Assembly: GCA_022844405.1 (NCBI GenBank)
Contig: JALHLV010000008.1
Coordinates: forward strand, 86,630 to 150,629
Direction: 5' to 3'
DNA: 64,000 nucleotides
DNA from: Sphingomonadales bacterium
Lineage (GTDB): Bacteria > Pseudomonadota > Alphaproteobacteria > SMXS01
Part shown: in pieces, positions 34,637-43,449 of the stretch
How positions within the stretch are numbered: the stretch's first letter is position 1
Layout of the letters: each line of letters begins with the position of its first letter
The notes under the pieces: generated by a model
Told to the model about the DNA's origin: nothing
Databases searched by the model: none
What the model saw: only the letters and a program-made list of their open reading frames with translations
Position numbers and translations under genes: made by a program

Positions 34637-36388
34637 ATGCTACAGGGCCTGCGCAGGATGGCTTCGCGCCTGTCGGCAACGCTGCAGGGTTTCCGGCAGG
34701 AGCCCGAGGACGAGAAGGAGGACGTCCCGCCCATCGTCCACCGGATGATCCGGTTCCGCGACATGGACACGCGGCTGCGGGCGATCACCGGCCTGGTATT
34801 CGCCGAGATGATCGCCGGGGCGGTCGCCATCGTCACCTCGAAGATGGACCTGCCGATGATCGATGTGGCGCGTCCGCGCCTGGAAATCGGTACCGGCGCC
34901 GGCGGCCTGCTGACGGCGCATATGGTCCATGACCTGACCGTGCCGATGATCAGTTACGCCGTCGCCTATGTCTGCGCGTTCTCGGGGCTGGTGCTGCTGA
35001 CCATCGGCATCGTCGGCGCCCACAAGCTGGGCCGGGTGCTGGTGATCGGCGTGCTGGCGCTGGTGTTCCTGCTCGGCGTGCCGACCTTCACCGACTCGCC
35101 GGGCGACGCCTGGCTGTTCCTCGCCCTGGTGTTCATGTGGTGCCTGCTGGCGGCCGGCCTGCCGGCGCTCTACCGGGCGCGCTACAGCCCGGAGCGGCGC
35201 AAGATGTGGGTGCTGGTGCTGCTGATCGCGGTCGGCATCGCGCCCATCGCGCTGGTGTTCGGCATCAACGCGGCGGCGTTCTCCGAGCTGCTCTATGCGC
35301 TGCGCATTCCGCTGATCTTCGTGTTCCTGTTGTCGGGCACCGACTGGGCCGAAATCGGCGACGAGGTGCTGCGGGCCTCGACCCGCAAGCTGAAGATCGG
35401 CCACAGCCTGCCGGCGCTGTTCGCGCTCAACGCCCTGGCGGCCCTGTTCATGGGCGTCGAGACGCTGCGGGTCGCGGGCGACGGCGTGATCCTGACGATC
35501 ATCCCCGGCGCGCTGGCGGCCGGCGCGCTCTGGGCCACGCTCCGGGCTGCAGGCTTCGAGGGGCAGTGGCCGATCCGGTTCCCCTGGGCGCTGCTGGCGC
35601 TCGCGGTGCTGGGCTATTTCCTGCCGACCTACTTCATGGTCTACAACGGCCTCGACCGGCTGCTGTTCCTGGTCAGCGCCGTCATCACCATCGCCTCGGG
35701 CGCACTGCTGTGCGCCTGCGGCAAGCGGCCACGGCTCGCCTGGATGATGCCGCCGCTGTTGTTTGCCGTCATCCTCGGGCTCTATCTGTGCTTCATCTGG
35801 GCGCCGGGCTTCGGCAACAGCCAAGTGTTCACCAGCGGCTTCAGTTCCAACCTGTTCTTCTGCACCTTCATCGGCACCGTCGCGGCGCTCGCCTGGGCGT
35901 GGCGGCGCCGCTGGGACATGGACGTGCGGCGCCCGCTCCTGCTCCTGCTGCTGATGAACTTCGGCATCCTGCTGCTGCAGCTGCTCGACGGCTTCGTCTA
36001 TGAATGGCTGCGCGGCACCGCCGAGTCCGGCGTCACGGCCGCGGCCATCATCGTCTTCGTCGCCATTCTGTGGGACATCCTGATGTCGGGCGACGACATC
36101 ACCAACGTGGACGGCAAGCTGTTCCCGCGCCGCAGCCGCGTGTCGCTGTTCTTCGCCTATGTGATGCTGGCGGTGGCCATCGTGGTGTTCTGGGGCAGCA
36201 TGCAGGGCACCGAGGACTACGTGGCGCAGGCGCGCAACCTGGCCGACACCGACCAGCTCGTGGAGCTGGGCATCAAGATACTCGGGCCGACGACGTTGCT
36301 GACCCTGCTGGTGCTGCGCTGGGGACGCTGGAACGCCCGGCGCATCGTGCCGGCGCCCGGACCCTATGCCGGACTGGCGGCGGCGTGA
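34637..36388 (+). CDS. Polytopic membrane protein of unknown function
   Basis: A 583-residue protein with about 13-14 hydrophobic segments, starting near residue 48 after an acidic cytoplasmic N-terminus (EPEDEKEDVPPIVHRM). Possible landmarks are SGTDWAEIGDEVLRASTRKL between early helices and MSGDDITNVDGKLFPRRSRV before the last third. I do not recognise a family: transporter, polysaccharide-export and stress-membrane proteins are all possible. The start ATG 34637 follows GGGAGGGGGCCAAGG, a strong purine stretch. It is a single gene between sodC (divergent, 278-base gap without recognisable features) and a convergent small membrane gene. Confidence 0.75.
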   Translation: MLQGLRRMASRLSATLQGFRQEPEDEKEDVPPIVHRMIRFRDMDTRLRAITGLVFAEMIAGAVAIVTSKMDLPMIDVARPRLEIGTGAGGLLTAHMVHDLTVPMISYAVAYVCAFSGLVLLTIGIVGAHKLGRVLVIGVLALVFLLGVPTFTDSPGDAWLFLALVFMWCLLAAGLPALYRARYSPERRKMWVLVLLIAVGIAPIALVFGINAAAFSELLYALRIPLIFVFLLSGTDWAEIGDEVLRASTRKLKIGHSLPALFALNALAALFMGVETLRVAGDGVILTIIPGALAAGALWATLRAAGFEGQWPIRFPWALLALAVLGYFLPTYFMVYNGLDRLLFLVSAVITIASGALLCACGKRPRLAWMMPPLLFAVILGLYLCFIWAPGFGNSQVFTSGFSSNLFFCTFIGTVAALAWAWRRRWDMDVRRPLLLLLLMNFGILLLQLLDGFVYEWLRGTAESGVTAAAIIVFVAILWDILMSGDDITNVDGKLFPRRSRVSLFFAYVMLAVAIVVFWGSMQGTEDYVAQARNLADTDQLVELGIKILGPTTLLTLLVLRWGRWNARRIVPAPGPYAGLAAA

Positions 36389-36392
36389 GCGC

Positions 36393-36653
36393 CTAGCGGT
36401 CGGGGCGGTGGAACAGCATCATGCCGCCGATCGCCAGCAGCGAACCGCCGGCGCCAGCCATGCCGCCGATGACGAATCCCGGCAGGTTGGAGTCCATGAG
36501 GTAGAAGGTGAGGCCGATGATAACCAGGCCGAACACCGCCAGGACCGCATAGATGCGCTTCTGCAGCGGCGTGAGCGGTCGGGATTTGCGAGGCTGGGGC
36601 GCGAGGGTCTGGTCCGCAAGTGTCTCTGGCGCAGGAGACGCGGGTTCATCCAT
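36393..36653 (-). CDS. Small two-span membrane protein of unknown function
   Basis: An 86-residue protein with a Pro-rich N-terminus, a basic stretch (RKSRPLTPLQKR) and two hydrophobic segments (about residues 34-53 and 57-80) joined by a short loop containing LMDSNLPGF. This suits a hairpin in the inner membrane with both ends inside. I do not recognise a family. It ends 4 bases from the convergent polytopic membrane gene. The 277 bases from 36654 to 36930 upstream hold no recognisable gene or strong promoter. Confidence 0.65.
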   Translation of the reverse strand: MDEPASPAPETLADQTLAPQPRKSRPLTPLQKRIYAVLAVFGLVIIGLTFYLMDSNLPGFVIGGMAGAGGSLLAIGGMMLFHRPDR

Positions 36654-36930
36654 GACATGGCTCCCGTGGCTGACTTCGTCTGACGCGGATCATAGCCCAG
36701 TCCTTCGCCTCACGGGAAGCCCATACCGGGTCGATGATGATCGCCCGGTCGCGGCCGGCGCCTCGGCCGCGTAGCGCGCCGCCTCCGTTGCCGCGGGATG
36801 CAGTCCGTTCGTTTGAAGTGACCTCCAAGAGACTCGGATAAATCGCGGTAGCCGCCCGCGAAACTCGTCGTGGTGCGAGACCGCCTGCGCTACCGTCTTG
36901 TGGACGAGGGTCCATGACAGGGGAGCGCGC

Positions 36931-38337
36931 ATGGCTGAGGGCAGGTGGCGGGTCAAACCGATCGAGCATCTGGGCGACCGCGGCGGTGAGAGCGGCCTGA
37001 AGCGGAGCCTGGGTCCCGTTCACCTGACGCTGATCGGCGTCGGCTCCATCGTCGGCACCGGCATCTTCGTGTTGACCGGCATCGGCGCCGAGCGGGCCGG
37101 ACCGGGACTGATCCTGGCCTTCGTCATTGCCGGCTTCGTCTGCGCCATGGCGGCGCTGGCGTTCGCCGAGCTGGCGTCGATGATCCCGGTGGCGGGCAGC
37201 GCCTATACCTACACCTACGCGACCCTTGGCGAACTGGCGGCCTGGATTGTCGGCTGGTGCCTGATCCTGGAATACGCCATCGCGGCGAGCGCCGTCGCCG
37301 TCGGCTGGTCGGGCTATGTGACCGGCTGGATGACCGACGCCGGCTGGCACATGCCGTTGGTGCTGACCAGCGGCTGGTTCGACGGCGGCATCGTCAACCT
37401 GCCGGCCATGCTGATCGCCGGCGTCGTCACCCTGCTGCTGGTGGTCGGCACCCGCGAGAGCGCGGCGGTCAACGCGGTGCTGGTCGTCATCAAGCTGGCG
37501 GCGCTGACCCTGTTCGTGGTGTTCGCCGCGCCCCACGTGGAAGCGCGCAACTACCAGCCTTTCCTGCCCCATGGGTTCGGCGGCGTGCTGTCGGCGGCCA
37601 GCCTGATCTTCTTCGCCTATCTGGGGTTCGACGCGATCTCGACGGCCGGCGAGGAAACGCGCAACCCGAGCCGCGACCTGCCGCTGGGCATCATCGGCTC
37701 GCTGCTGGTGTGCACCGTCATCTACATGATCGTGGCCGCGGTCTCGGTCGGCGCGCTGCCGTTCGAGAAGGTCATGCACAGCGACGAGCCGCTGGCCTTC
37801 CTGGTGCGGTCGCTGGGCAACAACACGGCCGGCGACCTGATCGCCGCGGGCGCCATCATCACCCTGCCGACGGTGATCATGGTGATGATCTACGGCCAGA
37901 CGCGCATCTTCTTCGCCATGGCGCGGGACGGGCTGCTGCCGCCGGTGTTCGCGCGGGTCCACGGCAAGCGCGGCACGCCGCATGTGGTGACGCTGGCGAC
38001 CGGCGCGGTGATCACGCTGCTGGCGGGCGCCTTCCCCATCGAGGACATCACCGAGCTGTCGAACGCCGGCACGCTGCTCGCCTTCATCGTGGTGTCGATG
38101 GCGGTGATCATCCTGCGCGGTACCCAGCCCGATCGTCCGCGGCCCTTCCGGTGCCCGGCGCCGCTGCTGGTCTGCGGCTTGGCGATCCTGGGCTGCATGG
38201 TGCTGTTCGCCAACCTGGCGGCCGCCACCATCATACGGTTCGGCGTCTGGGTGGTGATCGGTCTGCTGGTCTATTACCTGTACAGCGGCCGGCGCAGCCC
38301 CATGCGCAAGCCGCCGGCCCCGACGATCGCGCCCTGA
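36931..38337 (+). CDS. APC-family amino acid permease (cationic amino acid transporter type)
   Basis: A 468-residue inner-membrane transporter with about 12 helices. The first helix region GPVHLTLIGVGSIVGTGIFV contains the unwound glycine-rich substrate-binding motif of the APC superfamily. The helix-6 region ASLIFFAYLGFDAISTAGEE and the following NPSRDLPLGII match the cationic amino acid transporter (YhdG/CAT) branch. The substrate is unknown. ATG 36931 follows AGGGGAGCGCGC; the longer frame from 36898 is less likely. It is convergent with an MHS-type MFS gene (6-base gap). Confidence 0.9.
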   Translation: MAEGRWRVKPIEHLGDRGGESGLKRSLGPVHLTLIGVGSIVGTGIFVLTGIGAERAGPGLILAFVIAGFVCAMAALAFAELASMIPVAGSAYTYTYATLGELAAWIVGWCLILEYAIAASAVAVGWSGYVTGWMTDAGWHMPLVLTSGWFDGGIVNLPAMLIAGVVTLLLVVGTRESAAVNAVLVVIKLAALTLFVVFAAPHVEARNYQPFLPHGFGGVLSAASLIFFAYLGFDAISTAGEETRNPSRDLPLGIIGSLLVCTVIYMIVAAVSVGALPFEKVMHSDEPLAFLVRSLGNNTAGDLIAAGAIITLPTVIMVMIYGQTRIFFAMARDGLLPPVFARVHGKRGTPHVVTLATGAVITLLAGAFPIEDITELSNAGTLLAFIVVSMAVIILRGTQPDRPRPFRCPAPLLVCGLAILGCMVLFANLAAATIIRFGVWVVIGLLVYYLYSGRRSPMRKPPAPTIAP

Positions 38338-38343
38338 TGACGC

Positions 38344-39927
38344 TTACGTCCTGATGTCGCGGTCGCGGGTCTCGGGCAGGAAGAACAGCACCACCAGGAA
38401 GCCGACGATCACCACGGCGGTCATGTACCAGAGCCCGGCATAGACGTCGCCGGTCGAGACGATGATGAACTGGGACACGAACGGCAGCAGGCCGCCGAAC
38501 CAGCCGGTGCCGAAATGGTACGGCACCGACAGCGAGGTGTAGCGCACCTTGGCGGGGAACAGTTCGGTCAGGATCGCCGCCACCGGACCATAGGCGATGG
38601 CCGACAGGAAGATCAGCGCCAGCACGATGCCGATCACCAGCGGATAGTTGGTCCGCGCCTGATCCGCGGTCTGCGGATAGCCCACGGCGGTGATCGCGAC
38701 CAGCAAGGCCTGCTCGTCGAAGCCCTCGATGTTGACGCCGCCGAAGCTGACGACGACCTCCTTGCCCGGTTCGCCCGCCACCCGCTCGTAGCTGATGCCG
38801 CGCTTGGCCAGGAACGCCATGGCGCGGGCGCATTCGGCGGTCTGCTTCTCGGCGAAGGCACTGTAGGGGCAATCGGTCGAGGCGACGGTGACCGGCGCCA
38901 GTTTCATGGCCTCGGACATGGCCGGGTTGGCGGCGCCGGCGAGGGCGTGGAACAGCGGGAACACCAGCAGCACGGCCAGGCCGTAGCCGGCGAGCAGCAC
39001 CTTCTTGCGGCCGACCTTGTCGGATACCCAGCCCATCAGGATCATCAGCGGCATGCCGAGGGCGACGGAGGCCGCCATGATCATCTCGGCATGGCTGGCG
39101 TCGAGCCGCATGGTATCGCGCAGGAAATACAGCACCGAGAACTGGGCGGTGTACCAGATCACCGTGTGGCCGGCGGCGACGCCGAACAGGGCGATCAGCA
39201 CCAGGCGCGCCTGCGGCCACGACGAGAACGCGTCCTTCAGCGGATTCTTGGAGGTCTTGCCCTGCGCCTTCATCTCGGCGTAGACCGGGCTTTCGGACAG
39301 CTTCAGGCGGATGTAGAGCGAGATGCCCAGGATCACCAGCGAGAACGCGAAGGGAATCCGCCAGCCCCAGTCCTCGAACACCTCTTGCGACAGCACGCCC
39401 TTGCACGCCAGCACGACCAGGATCGACAGCAGGAAGCCTGCCCCCGCCGACATCTGGATGAAGCTGGTGTAGAAGCCGCGCTTGCCCGGCGGCGCGTGCT
39501 CGGCCACGTAGATCGCGGCGCCGCCATATTCGCCGCCCAGCGCCAGGCCCTGCAGCAGCCGCATGGCAACCAGCAGGATCGGCGCCCAGATGCCGATGGT
39601 GGCATAGTCCGGGATGAAGGCGATGGCGAAGGTGGCCAGGCCCATCATGGTGATGGTGACGAGGAAGGTGTATTTGCGGCCGATCAGGTCGCCCAGGTGA
39701 CCGAAGAGAATGCCGCCGAGCGGGCGCACCAGGAAGCCGGCGCCGAACACGGCGAGCGACTTCAGGAAGGCGGCGGTGCCGCTCTCGCCCGGAAAGAAAT
39801 GCTGCGCCAGGAGCGCCGCCAGCGTGCCGTAGATGAAGAAGTCATACCACTCGAAGACCGTGCCCAGGGTCGAGGCGGTGATGACGAGCCGGTTGCGCTT
39901 GCCGAGGGATTCCGCTGAAGACGACAT
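38344..39927 (-). CDS. MFS transporter, metabolite:H+ symporter (MHS) type
   Basis: A 527-residue inner-membrane symporter. The start FEWYDFFIYGTLAALLAQHFF and the loop GHLGDLIGRKYTFLVTI are hallmarks of the MHS branch (ProP, KgtP and ShiA relatives). It has the usual 12 helices, but an extra hydrophilic loop of about 80 residues (roughly 340-420) with two cysteines (TDCPYSAF and TAECARAM) lies between helices 9 and 10, making the protein longer than typical 430-440-residue members. A comparable insert occurs in some homologues. The substrate, probably an organic acid or compatible solute, is unknown. ATG 39927. Confidence 0.92.
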   Translation of the reverse strand: MSSSAESLGKRNRLVITASTLGTVFEWYDFFIYGTLAALLAQHFFPGESGTAAFLKSLAVFGAGFLVRPLGGILFGHLGDLIGRKYTFLVTITMMGLATFAIAFIPDYATIGIWAPILLVAMRLLQGLALGGEYGGAAIYVAEHAPPGKRGFYTSFIQMSAGAGFLLSILVVLACKGVLSQEVFEDWGWRIPFAFSLVILGISLYIRLKLSESPVYAEMKAQGKTSKNPLKDAFSSWPQARLVLIALFGVAAGHTVIWYTAQFSVLYFLRDTMRLDASHAEMIMAASVALGMPLMILMGWVSDKVGRKKVLLAGYGLAVLLVFPLFHALAGAANPAMSEAMKLAPVTVASTDCPYSAFAEKQTAECARAMAFLAKRGISYERVAGEPGKEVVVSFGGVNIEGFDEQALLVAITAVGYPQTADQARTNYPLVIGIVLALIFLSAIAYGPVAAILTELFPAKVRYTSLSVPYHFGTGWFGGLLPFVSQFIIVSTGDVYAGLWYMTAVVIVGFLVVLFFLPETRDRDIRT

Positions 39928-40106
39928 CGGGCGATCCTGCCATGGGTGGATGATGCGGCCGGATCACGAACCCCGCGCGGCGCCCCTCGCGCCTTCTTCC
40001 CCCGCCCGGATGCGTGGCATCCGATCGCGGCGGTTTCCCTGCCCCGGCCCAACCCTCATACAGGCATGACACTTCCGTCACAAGGGGTTGGACTATCGGC
40101 CGCCGC

Positions 40107-40628
40107 TCAGTGCCTGCCGCCCATCTTGTGGGCCTTGACCGTGATCAGGTCCATGACCGCCAGCATCACGCCCGACAGCACGAAGGTGAGGTGGACGATC
40201 ACCATCCACATCAGCTGGCTTTCCGGCACCGCGTTGATGTTCATGAAGCTCTTGAGGAGCTGGATGCCGGAGATGGCGACGATGGAGGCGATGAGCTTCA
40301 GCTTCAGGCCGCTGAAGTCCACCTTGCCCATCCAGTCCGGCTTGTCCTCGTGGTCGCCGACATGGATCTTGGAGACGAAGTTTTCGTAGCCCGAGAAGAT
40401 CACGATCAGCAACAGGTTGCCCGCCAGCGACAGGTCGATGAGGCCGAGGATCGCCAGGATGGTGGCGGATTCGCTCAACTCGAGAACCCGCGGCAGCAGG
40501 TGCCAAAGCTCCTGGGCGAATTTCGCCAGCAGCAGGATCAGCGACAGCACGAGGCCGATATAGAACGGCGCCATCAGCCAGCGGCTGGAGAACATCACCC
40601 GTTCGAGAAACCCTTCAACGGCCTTCAT
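40107..40628 (-). CDS. TIGR00645/YqhA-family inner-membrane protein
   Basis: A 173-residue protein with three or four hydrophobic segments. MKAVEGFLERVMFSSRWLMAP at the start, IFSGYENFVSKI in the middle and the end KAHKMGGRH are characteristic of the YqhA (UPF0114) family, whose function is unknown. I place the start at ATG 40628 with AAGGGTG upstream; the longer frame from 40826 crosses a non-coding stretch. It is divergent from the N-formylglutamate amidohydrolase gene. The 182 bases between contain a -10-like TATAAG, but I see no matching -35. Confidence 0.88.
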   Translation of the reverse strand: MKAVEGFLERVMFSSRWLMAPFYIGLVLSLILLLAKFAQELWHLLPRVLELSESATILAILGLIDLSLAGNLLLIVIFSGYENFVSKIHVGDHEDKPDWMGKVDFSGLKLKLIASIVAISGIQLLKSFMNINAVPESQLMWMVIVHLTFVLSGVMLAVMDLITVKAHKMGGRH

Positions 40629-40810
40629 GACACCCTTCCGGAAAACACTGCGCACCTGACCCTGTCGAGGCCACGTTATTGGTTTGGCGCGCAAGATAAA
40701 GCGAATTTTTCGCAGGCGGGCTACCAGCGCTGCTCGCGCCAGCATGACGACCGTCCGGCCGCGCATATCTGCTATAAGCGTTCCGACGACAACATGCTGA
40801 CGGTCACGTC

Positions 40811-41590
40811 TTGGGCCAATCAACAACGGACAGCCTGCTGCAGCCGGACGAGCCGCCGGCGGTCGAGGTCGTGAACCCGGAAGGCAAGAGCGCCGCCTTC
40901 CTGCTCTGCGACCACGCCTCGAACCGCATTCCGAAGGCGCTGGGTACTTTGGGACTGAGCGACGCCGAGCGCGCCGACCACATCGCCTGGGATCCGGGCG
41001 CGGCGAACATGGCGCGGCGGCTGTCGCGACTGCTCGACGCGCCGCTGGTGCTGAGCGGCTATTCCCGGCTGGTGATCGACTGCAACCGGCCGCTGGACAG
41101 CACGCAGCTCATCGCCACGGTCAGCGGCGGCGTCACGGTGCCGGGAAACGCATCCGTGTCGCCCGAGGACCGGGCCGTGCGCATCGACGCGCTGCACCGC
41201 CCCTATCACGATACGATCGCGGACATGCTGGATGCACGACGCAAGCGCCCCACGCTGCTGCTGTCGATCCACAGCTTCACGCCGGAACTGGACGACGGGC
41301 CGCGGCCGTGGCCCATTGCCATCGCCTATGGCGACGACGACCGCCTCGCCCGGCTGCTGATCCCGGCGCTGCGCGCGGACGGCACCGTGGTGGGCGACAA
41401 TCAGCCCTATTCGGTAGCCGCGTGGAGCGATTACTCGATCCCGGTTCATGGCGAACGGCGCGGCAATCCGCATGTGCTGGTCGAGACCCGGCAGGACGGC
41501 ATCCGCACACCGGAGGCGGCGGCGGCCTGGGCGGACAAGCTGGCGGATGCCTATCGCCGGATCGAGGCCGAGGCGCTTGGGCTCAGTTGA
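40811..41590 (+). CDS. N-formylglutamate amidohydrolase-family enzyme
   Basis: A 259-residue hydrolase. N-formylglutamate amidohydrolases release formate from N-formyl-L-glutamate, the end of one histidine-degradation route. Family landmarks are LLCDHASNRIPK, the GYSRLVIDCNRPL stretch, HRPYHDTI, SIHSFTP and VETRQDGI near the C-terminus, with Asp/His/Glu residues suited to a metal site. The start is TTG 40811 with no strong ribosome-binding site, or GTG 40871, so the first 20 residues are uncertain. No other histidine-utilisation genes are close, so the physiological substrate is not fixed. Its 3' end overlaps the next gene by 8 bases. Confidence 0.88.
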   Translation: MGQSTTDSLLQPDEPPAVEVVNPEGKSAAFLLCDHASNRIPKALGTLGLSDAERADHIAWDPGAANMARRLSRLLDAPLVLSGYSRLVIDCNRPLDSTQLIATVSGGVTVPGNASVSPEDRAVRIDALHRPYHDTIADMLDARRKRPTLLLSIHSFTPELDDGPRPWPIAIAYGDDDRLARLLIPALRADGTVVGDNQPYSVAAWSDYSIPVHGERRGNPHVLVETRQDGIRTPEAAAAWADKLADAYRRIEAEALGLS

Positions 41591-41954
41591 AGCCCTGCGC
41601 GGGGGCGCCGTTGGGGAAATAGAACCGTTCGATCCGCTCGCTGGGGTCGCGGGTCGCCATCCAGATCACCAGCGCGACGGCGGCGATCAGCTCCAGCGCC
41701 ATGACGATGATGGGCGCGAGCCCGGCGATCGATACGCCGATCTCCCGCGGCGCCCGCTGGCGAAGGGCCAGGACCAGCGCGGCCACCGCCGCGACCATGG
41801 CCGCCGCCTGCCAGGCAAGCAGCGCGCCGGCGCGGTCCATGCCGCGGGTGAAGCCGTCGCCCGACGGCGTCATGGTGTTGAACGCGACGAAGGAGATGAC
41901 GAACAGTCCCAGCCACAGGCCGGCGGCGGCGAAGACCACGTAACGCGATGCCAT
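41583..41954 (-). CDS. Small membrane protein of unknown function
   Basis: A 123-residue protein with three hydrophobic segments (about residues 5-26, 43-63 and 74-98) and a short polar tail. ATG 41954 has GGGAG upstream. I do not recognise a family. Its 3' end overlaps the convergent amidohydrolase gene by 8 bases. It follows the transglutaminase gene on the other side by 79 bases in the same transcription direction as that gene, though it lies downstream of it and could be co-transcribed. Confidence 0.68.
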   Translation of the reverse strand: MASRYVVFAAAGLWLGLFVISFVAFNTMTPSGDGFTRGMDRAGALLAWQAAAMVAAVAALVLALRQRAPREIGVSIAGLAPIIVMALELIAAVALVIWMATRDPSERIERFYFPNGAPAQGFN

Positions 41955-42033
41955 GGGCCACTCCCGCGATGCGACGCGACGGACGGCGGATTCTCCCGCA
42001 AATCGGCCGCGCTGTCACGCGACAAGCGCTGGC

Positions 42034-42849
42034 TCAGGTCGCCTCCACGACCTCCTCGGTCCAGACCTTAAACTGCCGCAGGGTGGTGGGGCCGAAGCTG
42101 CTGCTGATCGCCACGTCGGCCGCGTCGCGGCCGCGGGCGATGACGATGCGGCCGATGCGCGGCGTGTTGTGGCGGGCATCGAAGGTGTACCACCGGCCGT
42201 CGAGATACGCCTCGAACCAGGCCGAGAAATCCATCGGGTTCGGATCGACCAGCACGCCGATATCGCCCAGGTATCCGGTGCAGTAGCGCGCCGGGATGTT
42301 GAGGGCGCGGCACAGGGTGACCGCCAGGTGGGCAAAGTCGCGGCACACCGCCTTGCCCTCGGTGAACGCGTCGAGCGCCGTCCGCGTCGCGCGCGCATCG
42401 GGGTAGCTGAAGCGCAGACGGTTGTGGACGTAGTCGACCACCGCCTGAACCCTGGCCCAGCCGCCGACGATGTCGCCGAAGCGTGTCCAGGCGAAAGTGG
42501 AGAGCCGGTCGGTCTCGCAATAACGGCTGCCCAACAGGTAGACCAGCGTCTCGTCGGGCAGCTCTTCCACCGGCACCTGGCGGGCATCTTCGACCACCGG
42601 ATCGGGCAGGCCGCTGTCGCGCACGATCGCGTCGGCGAAGATGCGGATCGGGCCGCCGGGCGCGACCAGCCGCGTGCACCGGTTGCCGAACGCGTCCAGA
42701 TAGGTTTCCAGCGGTACCTGCGGGTCGGCCGCCATGGTGTCGGGCACGATGACGTCGTCGGCCCGGTCTGGATGGATGCCGAGGGTCACGATCATCGGCG
42801 TCGGCTGGCAGCCTTCATAGATGAGGTCATAGCCGACCCGGATCTGCAT
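42034..42849 (-). CDS. Transglutaminase-like protein with atypical catalytic His position
   Basis: A 271-residue protein of the transglutaminase-like family (MQIRVGYDLIYEGCQPTPM at the start). The nucleophile Cys169 is present (GKAVCRDFAHL). The segment that normally carries the catalytic His as HAW reads DFSAW here, with Ser209 in that place; a downstream FDARHN has an Asp and a His. It may be a subfamily feature or loss of classical activity. I start at ATG 42849 with AGGA upstream; the longer frame is unlikely. It is separate from the 8-15 kb transglutaminase cluster and is the fourth transglutaminase-like sequence region in the window (third gene by family, excluding the DUF2126 protein). 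Confidence 0.85.
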   Translation of the reverse strand: MQIRVGYDLIYEGCQPTPMIVTLGIHPDRADDVIVPDTMAADPQVPLETYLDAFGNRCTRLVAPGGPIRIFADAIVRDSGLPDPVVEDARQVPVEELPDETLVYLLGSRYCETDRLSTFAWTRFGDIVGGWARVQAVVDYVHNRLRFSYPDARATRTALDAFTEGKAVCRDFAHLAVTLCRALNIPARYCTGYLGDIGVLVDPNPMDFSAWFEAYLDGRWYTFDARHNTPRIGRIVIARGRDAADVAISSSFGPTTLRQFKVWTEEVVEAT

Positions 42850-43127
42850 GACCTTGTTCCTGGCATAGACGGCGGAGACGTCGTTCATGTGGATACCCAA
42901 TGCGATCGCGGTCCATAAGGGCCGCGCGAGGTGGAGGTTTGACCCGGTTTGCCGCAGCGCAGCACGCGCGGACCGTGTGAGGCACTCTACGATCCAAGCG
43001 CGGAAAGGTTCCTGTCCGGTCGGTGATTCATGAGCCCGTGCTTCGCGTCCGGCATGATCCATGGAACGGTAGATGCCGGGAAGAAACCCTTGCTAAGCAG
43101 GAGATCGAGGCAGTGTGACCTGAAACA
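42850..43127. other. Intergenic stretch, nothing recognised
   Basis: Between the minus-strand transglutaminase start and the higBA operator I see no credible gene, repeat or RNA. The strand-extended reading frame from the transglutaminase covers part of it but lacks a convincing start. Promoters for both flanking genes should lie here; I could not pick out clear hexamers. Confidence 0.5.
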
Positions 43128-43146
43128 TGTAAGTCAATGCCTTACA
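43128..43146. promoter_or_regulatory. Inverted repeat TGTAAG-N7-CTTACA, probable HigA operator
   Basis: Perfect 6-base arms (43128-43133 and 43141-43146) end 8 bases before the higB start. Antitoxins of the HigA family bind palindromes at this position to repress their own operon. Assignment rests on position and symmetry. Confidence 0.5.
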
Positions 43147-43154
43147 CTCTCGGC

Positions 43155-43430
43155 ATGATCAGGTCCTACCGCAGCAAGGCGTCGCAGCGCTTCGCACAGA
43201 CCGGCGGTGGATCACGACTGCCGGTGCAGAACCAGGATCGAGTAAGGCGTATTCTGGCGGCGCTGGCGGCGGCGTCGGACCCCGATCAGATGAACATTCC
43301 GGGTTTTCGCTTCCACTGCCTTCAAGGCAAGCCCAAGCGGTATTCGGTCGACGCCAGCGGCAGCTATCGGGTGACATTCGGCTTCAAGGGATAAGACGCC
43401 GTCGATGTCGATCTCGAGGACAACCATTGA
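43155..43430 (+). pseudogene. higB: HigB-family toxin gene interrupted by an in-frame stop
   Basis: The frame from ATG 43155 encodes a RelE/HigB-like toxin (MIRSYRSKASQRFAQTG, then DPDQMNIPGFRFHCLQGK and GSYRVTFGFKG). It meets TAA at 43392-43394, giving 79 residues. The same frame continues with DAVDVDLEDNH to TGA 43428-43430, which is just the conserved HigB ending. One codon has therefore become a stop, with no frameshift. HigB cleaves mRNA on ribosomes; its C-terminal strand and His region are part of the fold, so the product is probably inactive or weakened. higA follows 19 bases after the old stop. Confidence 0.75.
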
Positions 43431-43449
43431 CCAAGGAGGGTCAGGAAAC

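Noticed and set aside
34207..34932. 241-residue plus-strand frame over sodC and the following gap
   Set aside because: Antisense to sodC for half its length and overlaps the polytopic membrane gene in another frame.
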